Assembly (NCBI RefSeq): GCF_000519325.1
Contig: NZ_KI912613.1
Location: forward strand, 3,336,649-3,400,648
Origin: Patulibacter minatonensis DSM 18081
GTDB lineage: Bacteria > Actinomycetota > Thermoleophilia > Solirubrobacterales > Solirubrobacteraceae
Length of the DNA stretch: 64,000 nucleotides
Direction of reading: 5' to 3'
The translations under genes and the position numbers were made by a program. Shown here one piece after another: positions 36,425 to 44,094 of this stretch. The notes below the pieces were generated by a model. That model saw nothing but the letters and a program-made list of their open reading frames with translations. It did not search any database and was not told the origin of the DNA. Within the stretch, counting starts at the first letter, position 1. Each line of letters opens with the position of its first letter.

Positions 36425-37074
36425 CCGCCACCCTGCCCGCGGAAGTACTTCTCGGCCCGCTTGCGGGCGTCCTTCAGGCGCTTCTCGAGCTTGTCGAGGC
36501 CGTTCCCCTTGCCCTGGGGGGCCGAGCGCTGGGTCGCCCCCGCACCCGGACCGTCGACGCCCGGGGTGACCCCGCCCGAGCCGTCGTCTCCGTCGTCCGG
36601 CAGCGTCGGGTCCGTCCCGCCGGTCGTTGTCGGGTCCAGCGGCTGCGTGTCGCTGTCCGGCGGGTCCAGCGGAGTCGGGTCCGTCGACGGGTCCGGCTCC
36701 GTGGGCGTCGTGTCCTGGGTCGACGTCGTCGTGTCGGACGGCGGCGTCGTGGTCGTCGTCGGGGTCTCCCGCGTGGACGTCGTCGTCTCGCAGTCGGTGG
36801 TGACGCGGGACGAGAGGTCCGCGAAGCCGCGACTCAGGTTGTCCTTGAGCTCGGCGTCGACGCTCGACGGCAGCTCGGCGACCTTGGCGGCGCCGGCCTT
36901 CGCGGCGGTCCGGGCCTTCGCGCACTGGCCGTCGTCGATCGCGGTGCGGACCCGGCTCAGGCTGCTCTGGAGCTCGGACGCGCTGTCGCCGTCGAGCAGG
37001 CTGGAGCCGCCGCAGCCCGCCAGGGCGACGGCGGCACACGACAGCACGAGGGTGGCGGAACGACGGGGACGCAT
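36421..37074 (-). CDS. Lipoprotein with Thr/Pro/Asp-rich linker, kinase operon partner
   Basis: A 217-residue exported lipoprotein (lipobox ALAGC, Cys21). A helical domain (~25-105; SASELQSSLSRVRTAIDDGQC with a Cys pair at QC and DC) is followed by ~85 residues dominated by Thr, Pro, Asp and Gly, and then a basic amphipathic C-terminal helix (LDKLEKRLKDARKRAEKYF). The low-complexity part looks like a wall-spanning spacer. It overlaps the kinase gene by 4 nt and so may be a sensor or partner of that kinase; this is inference. No known family is recognised. Confidence 0.75.
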   Translation of the reverse strand: MRPRRSATLVLSCAAVALAGCGGSSLLDGDSASELQSSLSRVRTAIDDGQCAKARTAAKAGAAKVAELPSSVDAELKDNLSRGFADLSSRVTTDCETTTSTRETPTTTTTPPSDTTTSTQDTTPTEPDPSTDPTPLDPPDSDTQPLDPTTTGGTDPTLPDDGDDGSGGVTPGVDGPGAGATQRSAPQGKGNGLDKLEKRLKDARKRAEKYFRGQGGG

Positions 37075-37096
37075 CGGCGTGGGGATCGAGGGAAGG

Positions 37097-37828
37097 CTAC
37101 CGGCCGACGCTCAGGCGGTCGGCCAGTGACGTGGGCAGGCCGGCGTCGCGGATCGCCTGCGCGGCGCCGTCGACGTCGTAGCGCACCCGGTGCCAGACGA
37201 CCCGGCCGTCGTAGGGGTGCAGCTCCATCCAGGCGGCGCGGGGGTCCTCGTCACGCGGCTGGCCGACGCTGCCGGGGTTCAGGAGCCACCGCTGCGCGCC
37301 GATCTGGGCCTCCTCGCCGTCGGCGCGGCGCTGGGGGACGACGGCGCGGCGACCGTCGCGGGCGAACGACAGCGCGATGTGGCTGTGGCCGATCAGCGCG
37401 ACCTGCTCCTCGAACGCGTCGAGCGAGCTCTCTGCCTGCTCGGCGGTCAGCACGTACTCCCACACGGGGTGCAGCGGGCTGCCGTGCGCCAGGACGAACG
37501 ACTGGGCGAGGCCGTCGGGGCGCAGCGACCCCAGCCACGCGCGGTGCTCGGGCGTCAGGGCCTCGCCGGTCCAGCGCGTCGAGACGGCGGCGTCGGGGCT
37601 GAACGACTCGATCGACATCGACCCGATCGCGGCGAGGTCGTGGTTGCCGGCGAGGCAGACCGACGCGAAGCCGCGGACGGTGGAGCAGCACCCGTTGGGG
37701 TCGGCGCCGTAGCCCACGACGTCGCCGAGGCACCAGACCTCGTCGCAGCCGCGGTCGTCCGCGTCCGCGAGGACGGCGTCGAGCGCGTGGCGATTGCCGT
37801 GGATGTCGGAGATGACGGCGACGTGCAT
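37097..37828 (-). CDS. Metallophosphoesterase (calcineurin-like, YfcE/DUF2437-like fold)
   Basis: A 243-residue metal-dependent phosphoesterase. All binding motifs are visible: SDIHGNRHAL, LGDVVGYGADPNGC, GNHDLAAIG, LAHGS and IGHSHIALSF, followed by LLNPGSVGQPRD. The ATG at 37826-37828 is directly before the SDIHGN strand. Related proteins act on cyclic nucleotides, phosphodiesters or phosphoprotein; nothing here decides the substrate. It is in the same direction as the lipoprotein-kinase pair, 22 nt upstream of it. Confidence 0.88.
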   Translation of the reverse strand: MHVAVISDIHGNRHALDAVLADADDRGCDEVWCLGDVVGYGADPNGCCSTVRGFASVCLAGNHDLAAIGSMSIESFSPDAAVSTRWTGEALTPEHRAWLGSLRPDGLAQSFVLAHGSPLHPVWEYVLTAEQAESSLDAFEEQVALIGHSHIALSFARDGRRAVVPQRRADGEEAQIGAQRWLLNPGSVGQPRDEDPRAAWMELHPYDGRVVWHRVRYDVDGAAQAIRDAGLPTSLADRLSVGR

Positions 37829-38022
37829 ACTCGGGCGATGGCGTCGGTGCGGAACCAGGGACGGTGCGGCGGCGGGAGGCCGGCGACCGCTCCTGACCGC
37901 TGGACGGGACGCGACGGGGCGCGTCCGGGTCGTGGAGCGTCGAACGGACGGTGTCCGTTCGTCGACGGCGAAGGGTACTTCACCCCCGGGTGCCCCCGTC
38001 TTCCGCGGGTGAGGACGGCCCC

Positions 38023-38439
38023 GTGCGGGTGACCGTCGTGGCCGTCGGCCGCACGCGTGCACCGTACGCCGACGACCTGGCCCACTACGAGAAGCTGCTG
38101 CGGCCGTACGTGAAGCTCGACCAGGTCGAGCTCCGGGACGATGCCGACGCCGAGCAGGTCGCCCGGCGCGTCCCGGAGCGCGCCCACTGCGTCCTCCTGG
38201 CCATCGACGCCCCCGCGCGGGACAGCGTCGCCCAGGCCACGTGGCTCGAGGAGCGGCGCCAGAGCGGTCGGGACCTCTGCTTCGTCCTCGGCGGCGCCGA
38301 CGGGCTGGACCTCGAGCGCGCCGACGAGCGTGTGTCGTTCGGTCCGATCACGCTGCCGCACCAGCTGGCGCGCGTGATCGTCCTCGAGCAGCTCTACCGC
38401 GCCCACCGGATCCTCCGGGGCGAGCCCTACCACCACTAG
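38023..38439 (+). CDS. rlmH: 23S rRNA pseudouridine1915 N3-methyltransferase RlmH
   Basis: A 138-residue SPOUT methyltransferase that acts on helix 69 of 23S rRNA. VTVVAVGRTR begins the fold, LGGADGL is the SAM-knot motif, and the C-terminal LPHQLARVIVLEQLYRAHRILRGEPYHH is the family signature. The GTG at 38023 is preferred over longer options because it gives the usual length and GAGGA lies 7 nt upstream. argS follows 35 nt downstream. Confidence 0.94.
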   Translation: MRVTVVAVGRTRAPYADDLAHYEKLLRPYVKLDQVELRDDADAEQVARRVPERAHCVLLAIDAPARDSVAQATWLEERRQSGRDLCFVLGGADGLDLERADERVSFGPITLPHQLARVIVLEQLYRAHRILRGEPYHH

Positions 38440-38474
38440 GCCCGGAGCGGGCGCGGGTCCGTAACCTGGGGTGG

Positions 38475-40220
38475 GTGACGTCGCCTTCCCCGCTGCAGCG
38501 CCTACGCACCGTCCTCGACGACGCCGTGCTGAACGTCACGGGGGGTGAGCGCCCGAAGTCCGCGCCGACCCTCGAGCGCCCGAAGCAGGCCGCCCACGGC
38601 GACTACGCCACGAACGCCGCGATGCTCCTGCCGAAGCTCGTGGGCGCCGCGCCGCCGATGATCGCCGAGCGCCTGTCGGTCGCCCTCACCGAGTACCTGG
38701 GCGACGACCTGCAGGCGATCGACGTCGCCGGGCCGGGCTTCCTGAACCTCCGCCTGTCGGACGCCTGGCTGGCGCGCGCGCTCGCCCAGGTCCTCGAGGC
38801 CGGCGACGCCTACGGCACCGCCGGGGCCGGCGACGCAGCCGAGGCGATCCACCTGGAGTTCGTGTCGAACAACCCGACCGGCCCGGTCCACATCGGTGGC
38901 GCCCGCGGCGCGGCGTTCGGCTCCGCGCTCGCGAACCTCCTGACGTTCCACGGGCACCGCGTCCACCGCGAGTACTACGTCAACGACCACGGCAACCAGG
39001 TCGAGCTGTTCGGCGCGTCGCTGCAGGCGCGCGCACGCGGCGAGGAGCCGCCCGAGGGCGGCTACCAGGGCGACTACGTGACCGAGGTCGCCTCGCGCAT
39101 CCCCGAGGCCGCCACGCGCCCGGTCGGCGAGGTCGCCACCGAGGGCATCGCGCTGATGGTCGCCGCGCAGAAGGCGTCGCTCGAGGCGTTCCGCACCACG
39201 TTCGACCAGTGGTTCTCCGAGCGCTCGCTGCACGCGCCGCGCGGCGACGGCAACCCGACCCACCCGTCGGGCCCCGGGGCACCGGACGCGACGGCCGGCG
39301 CCGACGGTCCGGCCGACGCCACCGGCCCGAGCGAGGTCGACGAGGCGTTCGCGGTCCTCGCGGAGCAGGGCCGCACGTACGAGCGGGACGGCGCGCTGTT
39401 CCTGAGCACGACGGAGCTCGGCGACGACAAGGACCGCGTGCTGGTCCGCGCCGACGGCCGCCCGACGTACTTCGCGTCCGACGTCGCCTACCACCACGAC
39501 AAGCGCGTCCGCGGCTACGACCGCGTGATCGACGTCCTCGGCGCCGACCACCACGGCTACGTCGCGCGCATCGAGGCGGCGTTCGAGGCCCTCGGCGGCG
39601 ACCGCGACCGCATCGAGCTCCTGATCACGCAGTTCGTGAACCTCTTCGAGGCGGGGGAGCGCGCGAAAATGAGCAAGCGCGCCGGCGAGTTCGTCGCGCT
39701 GGACGACCTCGTGGCGGACATCGGGGTCGACGCCGCCCGCTGGTACCTGCTGGCCCGCTCGCACGACACGACGATCGACCTCGACCTCGTCGACGCCCGC
39801 GAGCAGGCGCCCGAGAACCCCGTCTACTACGTGCAGTACGCGCACGCCCGCATCCGCTCGATCCTCGTGCGCGCCGACGCGGGGGAGACGACCGCCCGCG
39901 AACCCGACGACGGCTCCGTCAACGCCAGCGAGCGGGAGCTCGTCCTCGCGGTCCTCGCCTGGCCCGACGAGGTCGCCGAGGCCGCGGCCCGCCGCGCCCC
40001 GCACCGCATCGCCACCTACGCGCTGTCCCTGGCCCGCGGCTTCGCGGCCTTCTACCGCGACTGCGAGGTCCTCGCCGAGGGCCTGCCGGCCGACGTCCGC
40101 GCCCGCCGCCTCGACGTCTGCAGCGCGACGGTCGCGGTCCTCGCGTCGGCGCTGGGGATCCTCGGCGTCGACGCCCCGGAGCGGATGGACCGCGAGCACG
40201 CCGAGGTCGACGCGGCCTGA
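38475..40220 (+). CDS. argS: Arginyl-tRNA synthetase
   Basis: A 581-residue class Ia synthetase. The N-terminal Add1 domain is followed by FVSNNPTGPVHIGGARGA (HIGH-type motif at ~139), the KMSKS loop as KMSKRAG (~398), and the C-terminal anticodon-binding helices. A Pro/Gly/Asp/Ala-rich insert (~255-290) interrupts the catalytic domain in a place where most ArgRS have a short loop. The GTG start follows TAACCT by 7 nt. A strong hairpin terminator follows. Confidence 0.96.
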   Translation: MTSPSPLQRLRTVLDDAVLNVTGGERPKSAPTLERPKQAAHGDYATNAAMLLPKLVGAAPPMIAERLSVALTEYLGDDLQAIDVAGPGFLNLRLSDAWLARALAQVLEAGDAYGTAGAGDAAEAIHLEFVSNNPTGPVHIGGARGAAFGSALANLLTFHGHRVHREYYVNDHGNQVELFGASLQARARGEEPPEGGYQGDYVTEVASRIPEAATRPVGEVATEGIALMVAAQKASLEAFRTTFDQWFSERSLHAPRGDGNPTHPSGPGAPDATAGADGPADATGPSEVDEAFAVLAEQGRTYERDGALFLSTTELGDDKDRVLVRADGRPTYFASDVAYHHDKRVRGYDRVIDVLGADHHGYVARIEAAFEALGGDRDRIELLITQFVNLFEAGERAKMSKRAGEFVALDDLVADIGVDAARWYLLARSHDTTIDLDLVDAREQAPENPVYYVQYAHARIRSILVRADAGETTAREPDDGSVNASERELVLAVLAWPDEVAEAAARRAPHRIATYALSLARGFAAFYRDCEVLAEGLPADVRARRLDVCSATVAVLASALGILGVDAPERMDREHAEVDAA

Positions 40221-40229
40221 GCCCCGGTT

Positions 40230-40262
40230 CTGCGTTCGCGTCGCAGGGCGACGAGAACGCAG
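40230..40262. terminator. Bidirectional hairpin between argS and ccdA
   Basis: Arms 40230-40244 and 40248-40262 pair over 14 of 15 positions with a 3-nt loop. It lies ten nt after argS and 28 nt before the convergent ccdA stop, so it can terminate both. No T tract is seen on either side. Confidence 0.8.
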
Positions 40263-40290
40263 CATCGCCCGTGGCGGGGTGGTCGGGCCC

Positions 40291-41049
40291 TCAGCGCTCG
40301 AGCGCGCGGACGATGCCGTCCAGCCCGACGGCGTTCAGCGCGTCACGGGCCGGGTTGACCAGGCGCGTCATCTCGTGGTTGGCGACGAGCCAGCCGATGA
40401 TGATCAGGAGGACGCCGCCGACGGCCGTGATGACCGTGTAGTGGTTGCGGACGATGCGGGCGGCGTTCGTCACGCGCTCGAGCGCCAGGGCGGCGCCCAT
40501 GAACGGGACCGCGAGCCCGAGGCCGTAGGCGAGCAGCAGGAACGCCCCGCCGCCCACGCCGCTCTGGGTCGCTGCGGCGGCGAGGATCGCGCCCAGGATC
40601 GGCCCCGCGCACGGCGTCCACGCGACGGCGAAGGCCATGCCGGCGATCATCGGACCACCCGCGCCGGCCTTGCGCATCAGCGACTCGGGCCGGAAGGACC
40701 GGTTCAGCAGCGGGATGAACGGGCTGGCGAGGAAGATCACGCCCATCGAGATGAGCAGCACGCCGGCGACGACGTCCAGCGTGTTGCGGCTACCGCGCAG
40801 CGGCGCGCCGAGGCCCTGGGCGAACAGCCCCAGGACGACGAACACGAGAATGAAGCTCATGCAGAAGATCGCCGCGGGGCCCAGGATGGCGCCGGTGCGG
40901 CGGTCCTCCTTGACGCGGACGCTCTCCCCGCCGGTGAGCACCGACAGGTAGCCGGGGACCAGCGGCAGCACGCACGGTGACGCGAACGACAGCAGGCCGG
41001 CGGCGAACGCCGCGAAGACCGTCGGGTTGGCCTCGGCGAGGACGACCAT
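40291..41049 (-). CDS. ccdA: Cytochrome c biogenesis membrane thiol reductase CcdA
   Basis: A 252-residue, six-helix membrane protein that carries electrons from thioredoxin across the membrane. The two redox cysteines are in FASPCVLPLVPGYLS (helix 1) and AWTPCAGPILGAIL (helix 4), each followed by Pro as in CcdA. It is the last gene of a three-gene operon, two nt after ccmH, and probably feeds electrons to the thioredoxin encoded first. Confidence 0.95.
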   Translation of the reverse strand: MVVLAEANPTVFAAFAAGLLSFASPCVLPLVPGYLSVLTGGESVRVKEDRRTGAILGPAAIFCMSFILVFVVLGLFAQGLGAPLRGSRNTLDVVAGVLLISMGVIFLASPFIPLLNRSFRPESLMRKAGAGGPMIAGMAFAVAWTPCAGPILGAILAAAATQSGVGGGAFLLLAYGLGLAVPFMGAALALERVTNAARIVRNHYTVITAVGGVLLIIIGWLVANHEMTRLVNPARDALNAVGLDGIVRALER

Positions 41050-41051
41050 GC

Positions 41052-41666
41052 TCAGGCGTAGCGCTCCAGCTCGGCGTCGAGGCGCCGACGGTCCTCGTCG
41101 GTGATGTCGGGGGAGGACGACTCGAGGTCGGGCGTGCCGGAGGCCGGGACGTCGCCGTCGCCGCGGTCGGGCGAGCGACGCCATCGGCGGACCAGGACGA
41201 TCAGGAGCCCGGCGCCGAACAGCGCGGCGCCGGCGGGCAGCGCGATGCGGGCGATCTTCAGGCCGCTCTCGGGCGGGTCGATGAGGACCTCGTCGCCGTA
41301 CGCGGCGACCATGCCGTCGATCGCCTGCTGCTTCGTGGCGCCGCCGGCGATCAGGCGCTCGATCATCGCGCGCTCGCGGTCGGCCTGACGGGCGTCGCTC
41401 TGGTTCAGCGGCGTCTTGCACGTGACGCACATGAGCTCCGCCTCGACCTCTTCCAGCGTCGTGCGCGGCGTGGCCGCGTCGACGGGGGAGACCATCGAGA
41501 GGAGCATCAGGAGCAGCGCGAGGATCGTGACGATCCCGGCCCACCACGACGGGCGGGCCGGGCCCGGGGCGGCGCCGGGGGTCGCGTGCTCGCTGGTCGC
41601 CGACGTCGACGACGCGGTCTCGGCCGGTGCCTGCGTCGACGCGGTGCCCCGCTCGTGGTCGCTCAT
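41052..41666 (-). CDS. ccmH: CcmH-type apocytochrome c thiol oxidoreductase
   Basis: A 204-residue protein. After a Ser/Thr/Ala-rich cytoplasmic tail of ~40 residues and one membrane helix (~43-60) comes the periplasmic CcmH three-helix domain with its redox pair ELMCVTCKTPL (Cys80 and Cys83), DARQADRERAMIERLIAGG, MVAAYGDEVLIDPP, then a second membrane helix and an acidic tail. The canonical motif is LRCPVCQ; here it is MCVTCK, a known drift in actinobacteria-like sequences. CcmH keeps the CxxCH cysteines of apocytochrome reduced for heme ligation. Confidence 0.9.
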   Translation of the reverse strand: MSDHERGTASTQAPAETASSTSATSEHATPGAAPGPARPSWWAGIVTILALLLMLLSMVSPVDAATPRTTLEEVEAELMCVTCKTPLNQSDARQADRERAMIERLIAGGATKQQAIDGMVAAYGDEVLIDPPESGLKIARIALPAGAALFGAGLLIVLVRRWRRSPDRGDGDVPASGTPDLESSSPDITDEDRRRLDAELERYA

Positions 41667-42244
41667 CGGGACAGCACCTTCGCCGGGACGCCGGCCCGCT
41701 CGAGGGCGGCGTCCATGAACTTCTGGTCGACCTCGGTCCGCGCGATCGCGTGGATGCGGCCCTGGGTGTCGATCACGAACGTCTCCGGCATCAGCGACGC
41801 CCCGTAGGTCTGCGACATCTTCTGGTCCGGGTCCTGGAGGCTCGGGTAGGTCAGGCCGTGGCGCTTCTCGAACGCCCGGCTGTCGTCGGGTGCGTCGACG
41901 TGCGTGACGCCGAGGACCGTCCCGACCCCCGCCGCCTCGAGCTTCTTGTGGTACCGCTCGAGCAGTGGGGCCTCGTCCTTGCACGGCGTGCACCACGAGC
42001 CCCAGAAGTTCAGGACGACGACCTTGCCGCGGAACTGCCCGAGCGTCTTCTTGGCGCCCCCGGCGAGCGGCTGAAGCGCGAGGTCCGCGCCCGGTGCCCG
42101 GACCGGGATCCCACTCTCGACCTGCGCGTCGAGCCGTTGCTTGTTCTTCTGGTCGTCGGGCGACCGCGTGAGCGCGAACGCGAGGACCGCCACCAGGGCG
42201 ACGGCGAGGATCCCGAGCAGCGCGGGCACGGCAGAACGACGCAT
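41663..42244 (-). CDS. TlpA/CcmG-type membrane-anchored thioredoxin
   Basis: A 193-residue thioredoxin-fold protein with an uncleaved N-terminal membrane anchor (~7-25). The active site is NFWGSWCTPCKDE (Cys85, Cys88) and the cis-Pro region is SLMPETFVID. It is the first gene of the operon, overlapping ccmH by 4 nt, and fits the CcmG/ResA role of passing electrons from CcdA to CcmH or apocytochrome. A TACCGT -10 candidate lies 9 nt before the ATG. Confidence 0.93.
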   Translation of the reverse strand: MRRSAVPALLGILAVALVAVLAFALTRSPDDQKNKQRLDAQVESGIPVRAPGADLALQPLAGGAKKTLGQFRGKVVVLNFWGSWCTPCKDEAPLLERYHKKLEAAGVGTVLGVTHVDAPDDSRAFEKRHGLTYPSLQDPDQKMSQTYGASLMPETFVIDTQGRIHAIARTEVDQKFMDAALERAGVPAKVLSR

Positions 42245-42390
42245 CGACCCCGAACGGTACGCCCTCGCGCGCGACGGGGTCGTGCACGCCACGGCCCGTC
42301 CGCCGACCCGCACGGCCCGGAGGACGCGTCCCGCCGGTCCACGAGCGGCGCCCCGTGACCGACCCGGGAGCGGTATCGTCCCCGGAGCGC

Positions 42391-42463
42391 GCGGCAGTAG
42401 CTCAGTTGGTAGAGCATCAGCTTCCCAAGCTGAGGGTCGCGAGTTCGAATCTCGTCTGCCGCT
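42391..42463 (+). tRNA. tRNA-Gly (anticodon CCC)
   Basis: A complete 73-nt cloverleaf: acceptor GCGGCAG/CTGCCGC, D arm GCTC/GAGC, anticodon arm TCAGC/GCTGA around the loop TTCCCAA with anticodon CCC, a 5-nt variable loop and T arm with TTCGAAT. The discriminator is T as expected for glycine; CCA is not encoded. Its 3' half (42422 on) is the left copy of the island attachment repeat, so the intact gene is rebuilt at the left junction. Confidence 0.97.
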
Positions 42464-42471
42464 CCTCAGAG
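42422..42471 (+). repeat. attL direct repeat (50 bp)
   Basis: Identical over 50 bp to 49404-49453, and different in the bases immediately outside. It covers the anticodon loop to the 3' end of tRNA-Gly plus 8 nt. This is the standard crossover position for tyrosine integrases in tRNA genes. Confidence 0.95.
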
Positions 42472-42492
42472 ACCCCCGTCCAGGACGGGGGT
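42472..42492 (+). terminator. Intrinsic terminator after tRNA-Gly on the island side
   Basis: A 9-bp perfect stem (ACCCCCGTC, loop CAG, GACGGGGGT) followed by TTTCGTCGTTT. It lies one base outside the attachment repeat, so it belongs to the island and replaces the native terminator at 49451-49478. Confidence 0.85.
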
Positions 42493-42534
42493 TTCGTCGT
42501 TTCGGGTGTTTTCGCGGGTGGGCTAGAGGGGCGC

Positions 42535-42556
42535 GGGTACCACTTGCGGGTACCAC
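42535..42556 (+). promoter_or_regulatory. Left arm-type integrase sites (two GGGTACCAC)
   Basis: GGGTACCAC occurs at 42535-42543 and 42548-42556, 13 bp apart. The same motif occurs three times near the other end (49279-49320) in the same orientation. Clustered copies at both ends of an integrative element are the hallmark of arm sites bound by the N-terminal domain of the integrase. Confidence 0.7.
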
Positions 42557-43153
42557 TTCGGGAGTCTGACGGGCAGTTCGCGCGCGGATTCTCGTCCGGA
42601 CTCGACTCCGGGTACGAAGACTTCGGTCGTTGGACGACAGGTCCCAGGGTCATCGGCCGGCCGGCGAGTCTCGGCGCCAGGTTGCGGTCGGCGGAGCCGG
42701 AGAGGCAGAGGACGGAGGGGAAGTCGACCGGCGACCCGTTACACGGGTTCAGGCATGGTCGTCGGCCACGTCGATCTCCTAGACGGAGATCACCGAGGCT
42801 TCCTCCGCGCGAAATCGACTTCGTCGATCCGCGCACACAGTATCCACCCCGCCGAGCTTTAAGGACAGGCGCCCCAGCGAACTACGAACGGTGTCTGGGC
42901 TTCCTAGAAGCGACCTTTGCTCTCGACGGCTCTCGCACGCCGACGCATCGCGCCTTACGAGTCTCGCGGCCATGCGGGACGTGCGGAAGCGACACCCACG
43001 CGGGCCGAGTCTGGTGAACAGCGGGAACCGTCTGGCCACTCCGCGAGCTAGCAGCTGCAATGTTCTGTCGCCTGTTAGGCGGAAGCAGAGTGAGTTCAGC
43101 GGGCAACGTATGGCCAGAACGAGGGGAAGCTGGACGAAGGAGGGAGGTAATTC
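42557..43153 (+). other. Non-coding stretch upstream of hamA with hairpins
   Basis: About 600 nt with no coding frame I trust; the frames that cross the tRNA or its complement are artefacts. Hairpins lie at 42734-42748 (ACCCG/CGGGT), 42773-42791 (GATCTCC/GGAGATC) and 42806-42834 (a nested GCGC and ATCGAC/GTCGAT structure). An AAGGAGGGAGG ribosome site ends at 43147, for hamA. It may contain the hamA promoter, a small RNA or a decayed gene. Confidence 0.5.
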
Positions 43154-44092
43154 GTGGCACGCAACGAACGAGGACGTGTGGTGAGGGTTCCCGGTCCCGA
43201 CATAGCTGCAATAGCGGTACGGGTCAGCCTTGCCCACCCCGACACTCCGATTTACGGGTTCTGCGTGGGCCACGAGAGCGGGCTGTGGCGCAAGAACGTC
43301 CTACTCCGGTTCGCTGGGGGATTTCTCCTGAAGTTCGCGCTGCGATACGACGAGCTGCGGCTTAGTTCCGATGCAGATTGGCAAGGCTCCATCTACAGGG
43401 CCGCTGAACTCGTCTTCTCATCTCCGAACTACAAACGTAGGGGAGAGTTCGGTGAGCTTCTCTTGCACGCGTTGCTGGAGTCCTTCTTTGCCACTGAGCC
43501 AGCGATCGCGAAGATCTACTGGAAAACAGGACTGGGGGACACCGTAAAGGGGGCCGACGCCGTCCATGTGACGCTCGAGCCGTCGCCAGACGGGGGAGAC
43601 GAATTGTTCCTCTGGCTCGGCGAGGCGAAGTTCTACGGCGACTCGAAGTCGGGTTGGAAGGCCGCCGCGAAGAGCGTCGCGGCCTCGCTCGTTTCGACGA
43701 AGCTTAGGAGCGAGTTCGATGCGATTGTCAGGCTGCACGATCCGAGTTGGCCGCACAGTCAGCGACTAGCTGGCCTGCTGCACCGGGATGTGAGTCTGAG
43801 CGCTATCGCGGACCGCATCGTTGTGCCCGTGCTGGTCACCTATGACAGCGCAGCTTTGAAGGCACCTGGGCCTCAAGACGCGACGTACCCCGATGTCCTT
43901 TCGCTGGAAGTCGATGCCTGCGCCAACACGTTCCGAGTAGAGCTCCAAGAGCTCGCCGGTGAAGATGACGAGCTTGCCGGGATCCTAGGACGCGTCTCGG
44001 TGGTCCTCCTGACGGTCCCGCTCCTCGATAAACAGGACGTCGCACGCCTGTTCCATTCGCGCCTCCAAGGCCTGATGCTCGGGACATCCTGA
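43154..44092 (+). CDS. hamA: Hachiman defence protein HamA (DUF1837 nuclease)
   Basis: A 312-residue DUF1837 protein. The PD-(D/E)xK-like catalytic pattern is visible: RRGEFGELLLHALLESFF (Glu98, Glu101), TVKGADAVHV (Asp135) and LWLGEAKFYGD (Glu157, Lys159). In Hachiman systems HamA is the DNA-degrading effector held in check by the HamB helicase and released by phage-damaged or replicating DNA. The start is GTG at 43154 with AAGGAGGGAGG 6 nt upstream, the strongest ribosome site of the island. hamB begins 2 nt after its stop, so the two are co-translated. Codon use is more AT-tolerant than the flanks. Confidence 0.88.
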   Translation: MARNERGRVVRVPGPDIAAIAVRVSLAHPDTPIYGFCVGHESGLWRKNVLLRFAGGFLLKFALRYDELRLSSDADWQGSIYRAAELVFSSPNYKRRGEFGELLLHALLESFFATEPAIAKIYWKTGLGDTVKGADAVHVTLEPSPDGGDELFLWLGEAKFYGDSKSGWKAAAKSVAASLVSTKLRSEFDAIVRLHDPSWPHSQRLAGLLHRDVSLSAIADRIVVPVLVTYDSAALKAPGPQDATYPDVLSLEVDACANTFRVELQELAGEDDELAGILGRVSVVLLTVPLLDKQDVARLFHSRLQGLMLGTS

Positions 44093-44094
44093 TC

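Noticed and set aside
42355-43017. A plus-strand frame and its minus-strand counterparts running through tRNA-Gly (also at 49269-49641).
   Set aside because: They translate the tRNA or its complement, giving the familiar false peptide ending in FELATLSLG. The tRNA fold explains the sequence.
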